Source of the DNA: Sinimarinibacterium arenosum
GTDB taxonomy: Bacteria; Pseudomonadota; Gammaproteobacteria; Nevskiales; Nevskiaceae
DNA length: 64,000 nt
Direction of reading: 5' to 3'
Assembly (NCBI RefSeq): GCF_005047655.1
Contig: NZ_SUKF01000007.1
Span: 62,001-126,000 of the forward strand
In this document: positions 52,691 through 61,429 of the stretch, one piece after another
Numbering within the stretch: the first letter of the stretch is position 1
Layout: each line of letters opens with the position of its first letter
The notes under the pieces: model-generated
What the model was told of the DNA's origin: nothing
Seen by the model: the letters and a program-made list of their open reading frames with translations, nothing else
The model's database searches: none
Made by a program: the position numbers and the translations under genes

Positions 52691-53572
52691 ATGGGTATCT
52701 GCGAAGGACGCAGTTTCATCATCACCGGCGCGGGCGCCGGTCTCGGCCGTGGGTACGCCATGGCATTGGCGGCCGCAGGCGCCGGCGTTGTCGTCAACGA
52801 CATCCGTCTCGACGCCGCGCAGGCAGTGGTTGACGAAATCGTTGCAGCCGGCGGCAAGGCCGTGGCCAACGGCGACGACATCACTTCGATGGCCGGTGCC
52901 GAAGCGATCGTCGGCGCGGCGGTCAACGCATTCGGCGACGTCCATGGCGTCGTCAACAACGCCGGCGTCGTGCGCGACCGCATGTTCGCGTCGATGAGCG
53001 AAGACGAGTGGGACCTGGTGGTCAAGGTGCATCTGAAAGGGCACTTCTGCATCGCCAACACGCTGGTCAAGCGCTGGCGCGATCAGGTCAAGGCTACCGG
53101 CGGCAAGGTCGACTGCCGCATCATCAACACCAGCTCCGGCGCCGGGCTGCAGGGCAACATCGGCCAGAGCAATTACTCGGCGGCCAAGGGCGGCATTGCG
53201 TCGCTGACGCTGGTGCAGGCGGCCGAACTGGGCCGCTACGGCATCACTGCCAACGCGCTTGCGCCTGCTGCACGCACCGGCATGACCGAAGGCCCGTTCG
53301 GCGACATGATGAAGAAGCCGGAAGATGGCAGCTTCGATCACTACGCGCCGGAGAACGTCGCACCGCTGGTGGTGTGGCTGTGCAGCCCGCTGTCGGCGCA
53401 CGTCAGCGGCAAGGTGTTCGAAGTCGAGGGCGGCAAACTGTCGATCGCCACCGGCTGGAAGACCGGCAAGATCCGCGACAAGAAAGCGCGCTGGAATCCG
53501 GAGGAATTGACCGACGTGGTCGACGCGCTGATTGCCGAGGCGCCGAAGGCGCAGAAGGTCTACGGAACCTGA
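52691..53572 (+). CDS. Short-chain dehydrogenase, 17beta-HSD4/3-hydroxyacyl-CoA-type
   Basis: A 293-residue SDR. TGAGAGLGRGYA, VVVNDIRLD (Asp, NAD preference), VNNAGVVRDRMFASMSEDEWD, a Ser in INTSSGAGLQG and NYSAAKGG (Tyr/Lys) are visible. The VNNAGVxRDRMF phrase and the length of about 300 residues are typical of the (3R)-hydroxyacyl-CoA dehydrogenase part of 17beta-HSD type 4. A homologue of this type, Rv3548c, lies in the mycobacterial C/D-ring cluster. It most likely oxidises a hydroxyacyl-CoA after chain hydration. Confidence 0.82.
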   Translation: MGICEGRSFIITGAGAGLGRGYAMALAAAGAGVVVNDIRLDAAQAVVDEIVAAGGKAVANGDDITSMAGAEAIVGAAVNAFGDVHGVVNNAGVVRDRMFASMSEDEWDLVVKVHLKGHFCIANTLVKRWRDQVKATGGKVDCRIINTSSGAGLQGNIGQSNYSAAKGGIASLTLVQAAELGRYGITANALAPAARTGMTEGPFGDMMKKPEDGSFDHYAPENVAPLVVWLCSPLSAHVSGKVFEVEGGKLSIATGWKTGKIRDKKARWNPEELTDVVDALIAEAPKAQKVYGT

Positions 53573-53581
53573 GGCTTGCGA

Positions 53582-53607
53582 GCCTGCGCCACACGTCAGG
53601 CGCAGGC
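53582..53607 (+). terminator. Hairpin between SDR and thioesterase genes
   Basis: GCCTGCGCC and GGCGCAGGC form a perfect 9-base stem with an 8-base loop, just after the SDR stop. CTTAAACTTG follows, a weak T-rich tail. Confidence 0.5.
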
Positions 53608-53622
53608 CTTAAACTTGCCGGC

Positions 53623-54060
53623 ATGAATTCGACTGCAATCCACGATGCCACTGCGGTGGCGTCGTATCCCTACTGGACGCGTGAGCACGTCCGCTTCGCC
53701 GACCTGGACATGCAGGGCCACGTCAACAACGTGGCCTTTGCCGTCTTTGCCGAGACCGGTCGCGCCGCGTTTCTGCGCGAGATCGAGCTGTGGGTGCCAC
53801 ACGCCGAGCGCTACAGCGTCATCGTCAAGCTCGAGATCAATTATCGACGCGAACTGATGTACCCCTGCGACATCCGCGTCGGCGTGCGGGTGACACAGAT
53901 CGGACGCACGTCGTTCACGGTTGGCGTCGGCCTGTTCGACGGTGACCACTGTGCGGCGACGATCGACACCGTTCACGTGCGCATGACCCAGCCGACACGC
54001 ACGCCGGTGCCGCTGAACGATGAAGAGCGTGCGCAGCTGCAGCGCTGGTTGCGTCCCTGA
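53623..54060 (+). CDS. Hot-dog fold acyl-CoA thioesterase (4HBT-type)
   Basis: A 145-residue single hot-dog domain. RFADLDMQGHVNNVAFAVFAETGR carries the Asp-x(2-3)-GHVNN motif of 4-hydroxybenzoyl-CoA thioesterase-type enzymes, where the Asp is catalytic. It should hydrolyse acyl-CoA and could rescue CoA from stalled steroid intermediates. It is the last rightward gene before the convergent PF10118 gene. Confidence 0.8.
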   Translation: MNSTAIHDATAVASYPYWTREHVRFADLDMQGHVNNVAFAVFAETGRAAFLREIELWVPHAERYSVIVKLEINYRRELMYPCDIRVGVRVTQIGRTSFTVGVGLFDGDHCAATIDTVHVRMTQPTRTPVPLNDEERAQLQRWLRP

Positions 54061-54098
54061 GCGTACGCAGCGCTCCGGTGCTGTCAGTGATCGCTTGA

Positions 54099-54983
54099 TC
54101 AGCGCGGAATCAGATCGCCATAGCGTGCGGTAAAGGCGGCGCGCTCGTCGCTGTCCCAGGGGTGAAAGCCGGGTCTCAGATAGCGCCACAGCAGGCCGTA
54201 CATGCTGCCCATCACGCCACGCGGACCCCAGATGTCGCGGAACACGCGCCAGCGCATCTTCCAGGTCCACAGGCCATCGGTCTTCAGCAGATAGCGCAGT
54301 CGCGTCTGCACATGCACATAGATGTCGAACAGCTCGAACAGCAGTGCGATGCTCCGGCGCAGATAGCCGCCGCCGGCCGCCTGATACAGATCGAAGCACA
54401 CCGCTTTGTGTTCGCATTCCTCCAGCGCATGCCAGGCCAGCAGGTCGCGCACAGGGCGCTCCGCGTTTTCGAGCAGATCGCTGCGGCGCTCCAGCAGCAG
54501 CAGAGCGATGGACGCGGTCATGTGTTCCGCCGCCGCGGTCAGCGCCAGTCGCGTCAGGGCGCCGATGTGCTTGCGCGACCACAGGCGCAGTTTCTTCATC
54601 TGCGCGTCGTATTCCGGCATGCGCGTGTAGCCGATATCGACCAGCGCGTCGCACCAGGCGTCATGGGCGCGACCGTGACGGGCTTCCTGCTGGATGAACG
54701 CATTCAGATCCTGCTGCAGCGCCGGCGTCATGCGCTCCGGTGGCAGCGTCGCGCTGACATCACGTGCGCTGTCGATGAAGAAACGCTCGCCTTCGGGAAA
54801 CGTGGCCTGCAGCGCGTTGATGAAATGGGTCAGCACTGGATCGCCCCCGAGCCAGTAGCGCTGGCGCCGCATCAGCGGTCGCAGGTCGATGTCCGGCTGG
54901 CGCACGACGATCTGGAGGTTCTCGGGGCGTTTGACCATCTCAAGTTCGCGGGTGTGGGCGGATTTCCGGATCCATGTTGCCAT
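54099..54983 (-). CDS. PF10118-type predicted metal-dependent (diiron) hydrolase
   Basis: A 294-residue helical protein similar to the product at 5289-6212. QQEARHGRAHDAWC and LEECEHKAVCFDLYQAAGG carry the Glu/His residues of a ferritin-like diiron site. AAAEHMTASIALLLLER supplies another His. It has no signal peptide. The start is not certain; an ATG at 55007 or one at 54938 is possible. It is the only leftward gene in the rightward half of the steroid cluster and is divergent from the next acyl-CoA dehydrogenase. Confidence 0.75.
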   Translation of the reverse strand: MATWIRKSAHTRELEMVKRPENLQIVVRQPDIDLRPLMRRQRYWLGGDPVLTHFINALQATFPEGERFFIDSARDVSATLPPERMTPALQQDLNAFIQQEARHGRAHDAWCDALVDIGYTRMPEYDAQMKKLRLWSRKHIGALTRLALTAAAEHMTASIALLLLERRSDLLENAERPVRDLLAWHALEECEHKAVCFDLYQAAGGGYLRRSIALLFELFDIYVHVQTRLRYLLKTDGLWTWKMRWRVFRDIWGPRGVMGSMYGLLWRYLRPGFHPWDSDERAAFTARYGDLIPR

Positions 54984-55096
54984 GTTATGCCGTCGGCATC
55001 GCGACATGCGGGGTCATGACCGTAATCGTCCCTATGGATGAAGAGCGTCCGGGGCTTTCGACCGAATAATGGCGGCATGAAGAGAGTGACCGTTCC

Positions 55097-56227
55097 ATGA
55101 GCTTCGCCTTCACCGAAGATCAGGTGTTGATCCGGGAGTCCGCCGAGAATTTTCTGGGCGACGCCAGCCGTTCCGACGCCGTGCGCGCGGCGATGGAGAC
55201 CACGCTGGGCTACGACGAGAGTCTGTGGCAGCGACTCGCGGGCGAATTGGGCTGGTGCGCCACCGCCATCGCCGAGGAATACGACGGGTTGGGTCTTGGG
55301 CCGGTCGAGCTGGTCCTGATCCAGGAACAGGCCGGGCGCCGCCTGTTGTGCGCGCCGTTCTTCTCAACCGTGTGCATGGCGGCGACAGCGGTGCAGCAGC
55401 TGGGCGGCCATGTCGCGCAAGCGCGCTTCCTGCCGCAGATCGCGGCTGGTGAACTGCGCATGAGCCTGCCGATGCTCGGCACGTCGGCGCAGTGGGATGC
55501 CGCCGCTGCCGCGGTGCACGCACATCCACAAGGCGACGACTGGGTGCTGGACGGCGGCGTTGCGCTGCTGCCGGACGCCGCGGGTGCCGACTGGTTTCTG
55601 GTCTGCGCGACCCTGTCCGCCGGCGGTCGTGGCCTGTTTGCAGTGCCCGCCGCTGCCGCGGGCGTGAAGCTGACATCACGGCAGACCTGGGACGCCACGC
55701 GCCAGTTTGCCGATGTGCAGCTGAGCGGCGTGCATGACGCGGTGCGTATCGATACCGCCGACAGTCTTGCCGACGGCCTGCCACGCTGCGCTGCGCTGAT
55801 GCGTCTGTATCTGGCCGCCGAACAGCTCGGTGCGGCGCAGCAATGCCTGGATCTGACCGTCGAGTACGCTGGCGGACGCAAGCAGTTCGGGCGCGTGATT
55901 GCCGGGTTCCAGGCGGTCAAGCATCGCTGTGCCGAGATGATGGTGAAGATTGAGGCGTTGCGCTCTGCGGTCTATGGCGCCGCGGCGCTCGCGGTCAGTG
56001 AAGACGGCGATTCCGCCGCATTGGCCATGGAATGCGCCGCGATCAAGGCGCTGGCGTCGGACACCTTCTACAGCTGTGCACAGGAAGCGATCCAGCTGCA
56101 CGGCGGCGTGGGCTTCACCTGGGAATACGACCCGCAGCTGTACTTCAAGCGCGCCCAGGCCTCGAGCCACTGGTTTGGCAGTGCCGATGCGCTGCGCGGC
56201 GCTGTTGCCGACCGTCTACTGGGATAA
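55097..56227 (+). CDS. Acyl-CoA dehydrogenase, smaller-subunit type
   Basis: A 376-residue acyl-CoA dehydrogenase. AIAEEYDGLGLGPVELVLIQEQAGR and the C-terminal RKQFGRVIAGFQAVKHRCAEMMVKIEALR and QLHGGVGFTWEYDPQLYFKRA are clear, but the GTNEI segment is missing. It thus resembles FadE32 or FadE33-type partners. fadE30 begins six bases after its stop. The two probably form one heteromer that oxidises a C/D-ring acyl-CoA. Confidence 0.8.
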   Translation: MSFAFTEDQVLIRESAENFLGDASRSDAVRAAMETTLGYDESLWQRLAGELGWCATAIAEEYDGLGLGPVELVLIQEQAGRRLLCAPFFSTVCMAATAVQQLGGHVAQARFLPQIAAGELRMSLPMLGTSAQWDAAAAAVHAHPQGDDWVLDGGVALLPDAAGADWFLVCATLSAGGRGLFAVPAAAAGVKLTSRQTWDATRQFADVQLSGVHDAVRIDTADSLADGLPRCAALMRLYLAAEQLGAAQQCLDLTVEYAGGRKQFGRVIAGFQAVKHRCAEMMVKIEALRSAVYGAAALAVSEDGDSAALAMECAAIKALASDTFYSCAQEAIQLHGGVGFTWEYDPQLYFKRAQASSHWFGSADALRGAVADRLLG

Positions 56228-56233
56228 CCTCGC

Positions 56234-57430
56234 ATGCGACTTGATCCGACCCCCGAAGACGAAGCATTCCGCGAGGAAATCGCCAGCTGGATGCGCAAGC
56301 ATCTGAGCGGGCGCTTCGCCGAACTCAAGCATCGCGGCGGCCCTGGCGACGAGGAAGCCTTCCCAGAACTGCGCAAGGAATGGGAACGCGAACTGGCCGC
56401 CGGGGACTGGACCTGCGTCGGCTGGCCCGAAGCGCATGGCGGCCGCGCGCTGTCGATCGAACAGCAGGTGATCTTCCACGAGGAATACGCGCGCGCCGGC
56501 GGCCCCGGCCGCATGGGTCACATCGGCGAGGGCCTGATCGGTCCGGCGCTGATCAAGTTCGGCACGGCGGAACAGAAGCAGCGCTTTCTGCCCGAGATCG
56601 TCGCCGGGCGCGAGTTCTGGGCGCAGGGCTATTCCGAGCCGAACGCGGGTTCCGATCTGGCCAACGTGCAGACGCGCTGCTGGCAGGAGGCCGACGGTTC
56701 CTGGCGCGTGCAGGGCCAGAAGATCTGGACCTCGCTGGCGCATGAATCCGACTGGGTGTTCGTGCTCGCACGCTGCGAGCCCGGCAGCAAGGGCAACAAG
56801 GGTCTGGCGTTCCTGCTGCTGCCGCTGGATCAGCCCGGCATCGAGATCCGCCCGATCCGCCAGATGAGCGGCGGTTCCGAATTCAATGAGGTGTTCTTCG
56901 ACGGCGCCGTCGCGCAGGCCGAGCACATCGTCGGCGAGCCGGGCGACGGCTGGAAGGTGGCGATGGGTCTGCTCGAAGTCGAGCGTGGCGTGTCGACGCT
57001 GGGCCAGCAGATGCACTTCGCCTATGAGCTGGACCTGATCATCGCCGCGGCCAAGCGCAACGGCCGCGCCAGCGATCCGGCGATTCGCACACGCATCGCC
57101 GATGCGTGGACCGGTCTGCGCGTGATGCGATACAACGCGTTGCGCATGCTGGCGCCGTCAGAGAACGGCGCCGAGCTCGGGCTCAAGCGCGAAGCGCTGA
57201 TCTACAAGTACTACTGGTCCAACTGGCATCGCGATCTCGGCAAGCTGGCGATGGACGTGCTCGGGGCAGAAGGCGACATCGTCACCGACGATCCGGCGAT
57301 CCGGCCGTTGCAGCAGATGTTCTTCTTCTCGCGCGCCGACACCATCTACGCCGGCACCAATGAAATCCAGTTGAACCTGATTGCCGAGCGTGGCCTCGGC
57401 ATGCCGCGCGAACCGCGCCCCGCGAACTGA
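56234..57430 (+). CDS. fadE30: FadE30-like acyl-CoA dehydrogenase (HIP-CoA dehydrogenase)
   Basis: A 398-residue acyl-CoA dehydrogenase with GYSEPNAGSDLA, KIWTSLAHESDWVFVLAR, PLDQPGIEIRPIRQ, EFNEVFFDGA, ERGVSTLGQQ and TIYAGTNEIQLNLIAERGLG. ERGVSTLGQQ and the SLAH...WVFVLAR spacing strongly recall FadE30 of mycobacteria, which starts beta-oxidation of the propionate side chain of HIP-CoA. ipdF follows within 10 bases, as ipdF and fadE30 also do in mycobacteria. Confidence 0.87.
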   Translation: MRLDPTPEDEAFREEIASWMRKHLSGRFAELKHRGGPGDEEAFPELRKEWERELAAGDWTCVGWPEAHGGRALSIEQQVIFHEEYARAGGPGRMGHIGEGLIGPALIKFGTAEQKQRFLPEIVAGREFWAQGYSEPNAGSDLANVQTRCWQEADGSWRVQGQKIWTSLAHESDWVFVLARCEPGSKGNKGLAFLLLPLDQPGIEIRPIRQMSGGSEFNEVFFDGAVAQAEHIVGEPGDGWKVAMGLLEVERGVSTLGQQMHFAYELDLIIAAAKRNGRASDPAIRTRIADAWTGLRVMRYNALRMLAPSENGAELGLKREALIYKYYWSNWHRDLGKLAMDVLGAEGDIVTDDPAIRPLQQMFFFSRADTIYAGTNEIQLNLIAERGLGMPREPRPAN

Positions 57431-57440
57431 CAACCTTCCG

Positions 57441-58232
57441 ATGATCACGATTCCACCGCCTGACTACGTTCCCGCACACGGCCTGCTCAAGGGCAAGTCG
57501 GTGCTGATCACCGCCGCCGCCGGTGGTGGCATCGGCTTCGCCACCGCCAAGCGCTGCCTCGAAGAAGGCTGCCGTGCGCTGCTGCTGTCGGACATCCATC
57601 CGCGCCGCACCGACGAGGCCGTGCAGGCCCTGCGCAAGGAGTTTCCCGAGCAGCCGGTGTTCGGCTGTGTCGGCAACGTCGCGGTGGAGGACGATGTGCA
57701 GAATCTGATCGATACCGCCGAGGACCAGCTCGGCGGCGTCGACGTGCTGATCAACAATGCCGGTCTCGGTGGCAGCAAGCGCGTCGTCGACATGAGCGAC
57801 GAAGACTGGCTCAAGGTCATCGACGTGACCCTGAATGGCACGTTCCGCATGACCCGCGCGATGCTGAAGAAGATGCAGCCGCGCGGTCGCGGCGCGATCG
57901 TCAACAATGCCTCGGTGCTCGGCTGGCGTGCGCAGAAGGAACAGGCGCATTACGCCGCGGCCAAGGCCGGCGTGATGGCACTGACGCGCTGCTCGGCGCT
58001 GGAGGCGGCGGAATTCGGCATCCGCATCAATGCGGTGTCGCCGTCGATCGTGTTTCACGATCATCTGCGCAAGAGCGCGCCGGAAGCGCTGCTGAACGAA
58101 CTGGCCAGCCGCGAGGCCTTCGGTCGTGGCGCCGAAGCCTGGGAAATCGCCAACATCATGGTGTTCCTGGCGTCGGATTACAGCTCGTATCTGGTCGGCG
58201 AAGTGATTTCGGCGTCGAGCCAGCGCTCGTAA
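57441..58232 (+). CDS. ipdF: IpdF: SDR of HIP-CoA beta-oxidation
   Basis: A 263-residue SDR with the unusual nucleotide-binding motif TAAAGGGIGFATAKRC, then LLSDIHPRR, LINNAGLGGSKRVVDMSDEDW, a Ser in VNNASVLGWRAQ, YAAAKAGVMALTRCSALEAAEFGIRINAVSPSI and FLASDYSSYLVGEVIS. These strings match IpdF (Rv3559c type) nearly word for word in memory. It follows fadE30, as in mycobacteria. It oxidises a ring hydroxyl of 5-OH-HIP-CoA so that the ring can be attacked. Confidence 0.9.
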   Translation: MITIPPPDYVPAHGLLKGKSVLITAAAGGGIGFATAKRCLEEGCRALLLSDIHPRRTDEAVQALRKEFPEQPVFGCVGNVAVEDDVQNLIDTAEDQLGGVDVLINNAGLGGSKRVVDMSDEDWLKVIDVTLNGTFRMTRAMLKKMQPRGRGAIVNNASVLGWRAQKEQAHYAAAKAGVMALTRCSALEAAEFGIRINAVSPSIVFHDHLRKSAPEALLNELASREAFGRGAEAWEIANIMVFLASDYSSYLVGEVISASSQRS

Positions 58233-58260
58233 GCGCAGGCTGATGTCCCTTGCCGTTCAT

Positions 58261-58302
58261 ATTGAGTAGCCGCGTAGCGGCGTATCGAGATATCGCCTCA
58301 AT
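58261..58302. repeat. Compact palindromic element between ipdF and maoC
   Basis: ATTGAG (58261) and CTCAAT (58297) flank two small hairpins, GCCGC-GTA-GCGGC and TATC-GA-GATA. The three-stem layout resembles a REP-type element, but no other copy was seen here. Confidence 0.4.
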
Positions 58303-58325
58303 TTCGCACTCTGCCGGAGCCTGAC

Positions 58326-58781
58326 ATGCCCACGACGTTCGATTCCGCCGACGCCATCCTGGCCGCCGTCGGCCAGCCGCTGGGCGAAAGCCAGTGGGTC
58401 ACGATCACCCAGGAGCGCATCAACCAGTTCGCTGACGCCACCGATGACCATCAGTGGATTCATGTCGACGCCGAGCGTGCCAAGGACGGCCCTTTCGGCG
58501 CCTGCATCGCGCACGGCTACCTGACCCTGTCGCTGGCGTCGCGGTTTCTGCCGGAAATCGTCGATGTCAGGATGAAAATGGGCGTGAACTACGGCTGCGA
58601 GAAGGTGCGCTTCCCGGCGCCGGTGCCGGTCGGCAGCCGCATCCGCGGTCGCGGCGATCTGATCGCCGCGGAACGCACCAAGGACGGCGGTGTGCAGGCC
58701 ACGATCCGCGTGACGGTGGAAATCGATGGCGGCGCCAAGCCGGCGTGCATTGCCGACACCATCAGCCGCTACTACTTTTGA
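58326..58781 (+). CDS. MaoC-type enoyl-CoA hydratase
   Basis: A 151-residue hot-dog hydratase. The R-hydratase motif is DATDDHQWIHVD...PFGACIAHGYLTLSL (Asp, His and Ser near residues 40-70). It adds water to enoyl-CoA with R stereochemistry. The gene sits between ipdF and the thiolase gene, and it probably supplies the hydration step for the 17beta-HSD4-type SDR in the same cluster. Confidence 0.88.
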   Translation: MPTTFDSADAILAAVGQPLGESQWVTITQERINQFADATDDHQWIHVDAERAKDGPFGACIAHGYLTLSLASRFLPEIVDVRMKMGVNYGCEKVRFPAPVPVGSRIRGRGDLIAAERTKDGGVQATIRVTVEIDGGAKPACIADTISRYYF

Positions 58782-58963
58782 ATGAAGTGGGCCGGGCCAA
58801 GCTCGGCTAGCGTAGGCGTCTAGAATTCGCGCCATACGCATTCCCATGCTGGCAGACGCCATCAGCGGCAGGGTCTGAACCCCTCGGCCGTCGCATGCCT
58901 TGGTCGCGATGAATCTTTCGTCAGCGGCTCACAGGTCGGCGCAGGGGCCGAGAGGACAACAGC

Positions 58964-60169
<1,206 letters not shown>

Positions 60170-60190
60170 GGCGATTTTGCGGCTTGCTGT

Positions 60191-60234
60191 GCCGATGGCT
60201 GCGGCTCACACTGCCGCCGCAGCCGGTCATCGGC
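60191..60234 (+). terminator. Extended hairpin between the thiolase and YCF48-like genes
   Basis: GGCTGCGGC pairs with GCCGCAGCC around a 10-base loop, and the outer GCCGAT pairs with ATCGGC across a small GGTC bulge. It lies 21 bases after the thiolase stop. No T-tract is present. It probably separates the catabolic and transport units. Confidence 0.5.
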
Positions 60235-60298
60235 GCATCAATACAAGAGCCGGGCTCCAAGACCCGGGCAATAACAGATAGAGGGCGAGGAGAGAGCG

Positions 60299-61429
60299 AT
60301 GAACGACACCGGGTCGACATTCGTGCATAAACAGCGTGAGGCATCTACTGCGCCGGCCGCCAAAGCGGCAGGCAGCGTCTGGAGCAATGGCTGGCCGTCG
60401 CTGCTGATGGCGGCCGTCGTGATCGGCGCGGTGGTGTATTCATTCTCGCCACGGCCCGCGCCGAACTTCGCCCCGACGCAGATCTACCCGGACCGGATTC
60501 TGGTCAACGCGCTGGCGCAGCAGGGCAGTCGCATTCTGGCGGTCGGTGAGCAGGGTGACATTCTGCTAGCAAATTCTGCGGATGGTCCCTGGCGCAGCGC
60601 CACCAAGAAAACCGTACGCGGCTCGACGCTGACCCAGGCGGCATTCGTCGGTGACGGCATCGCCATCGCGGTGGGGCACGACGGCTGGATCCTGCGCAGC
60701 ACCGATGCCGGTGAGACCTGGACCGAAGTGTCGTTCAATGATGAGGGGGGCGACCCGCTGCTGGGTCTCGCCGGTCCCTACAACGGCACCGTGTATGCCT
60801 TCGGCGCATTCGGTCTGATGATGAGCTCGACTGATCTGGGCCAGACCTGGCAGCGCACGACGCTCAACATCAACCTGCCGCAGAAAGAGGCCGTCGAGGC
60901 GGTGCCGACCGACGATGATCCGTTCGCGACCGGCGGCATGGCCGACGATCACGGCGACCGTCACCTGAATGCGATGACGCAGGCCAAGGACGGCACACTG
61001 GTGCTGGTCGGCGAGCGCGGCCTGATTCTGCGTTCCACCGATGCCGGCCAGAGCTGGACACCGGTGGATGACGTTTACGCCGGCTCGTTCTTCGGCATCG
61101 AGGCGTTGCCGAGCGGCACGCTGGTGGTCTACGGCATGCGCGGACACGTTTTCCGCAGCGAAGACCAGGGTCTGAGCTGGACCCAGAGTACCGATCCGCT
61201 GGCGACGTCGCTGTTCGGTGGCGCCGTGATTCCGGACGGCACGCTCGTGCTCGTGGGTGCCAGCAACACCGTGCTGGTCTCCAAGGATGACGGCCGCACG
61301 TTCACACAGTCCGCCGCCGACAACCGCAACGGGCTGACTGATTTGTTGCCGCTGCCCGAAGGCGGCTGGCTCACCGCCGGTGAAGGCGGATTGAAGATTC
61401 AACGCGCCATCGGGGGAGAGCGGTCATGA
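60299..61429 (+). CDS. YCF48-like (BNR-repeat) beta-propeller protein, membrane-anchored
   Basis: A 376-residue protein with one N-terminal membrane helix (about residues 30-50) and a periplasmic beta-propeller. Repeated blade motifs such as ILRSTDAGETW, ILRSTDAGQSW, VFRSEDQGLSW and VLVSKDDGRTF are BNR/YCF48-type. GAGGAGAGAG precedes the ATG. It overlaps the RND transporter gene by four bases (ATGA), so the two should work together. In many aromatic- and steroid-degrading proteobacteria such pairs accompany DUF1302 and DUF1329 outer-membrane proteins, which are not seen in this window. Confidence 0.85.
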   Translation: MNDTGSTFVHKQREASTAPAAKAAGSVWSNGWPSLLMAAVVIGAVVYSFSPRPAPNFAPTQIYPDRILVNALAQQGSRILAVGEQGDILLANSADGPWRSATKKTVRGSTLTQAAFVGDGIAIAVGHDGWILRSTDAGETWTEVSFNDEGGDPLLGLAGPYNGTVYAFGAFGLMMSSTDLGQTWQRTTLNINLPQKEAVEAVPTDDDPFATGGMADDHGDRHLNAMTQAKDGTLVLVGERGLILRSTDAGQSWTPVDDVYAGSFFGIEALPSGTLVVYGMRGHVFRSEDQGLSWTQSTDPLATSLFGGAVIPDGTLVLVGASNTVLVSKDDGRTFTQSAADNRNGLTDLLPLPEGGWLTAGEGGLKIQRAIGGERS

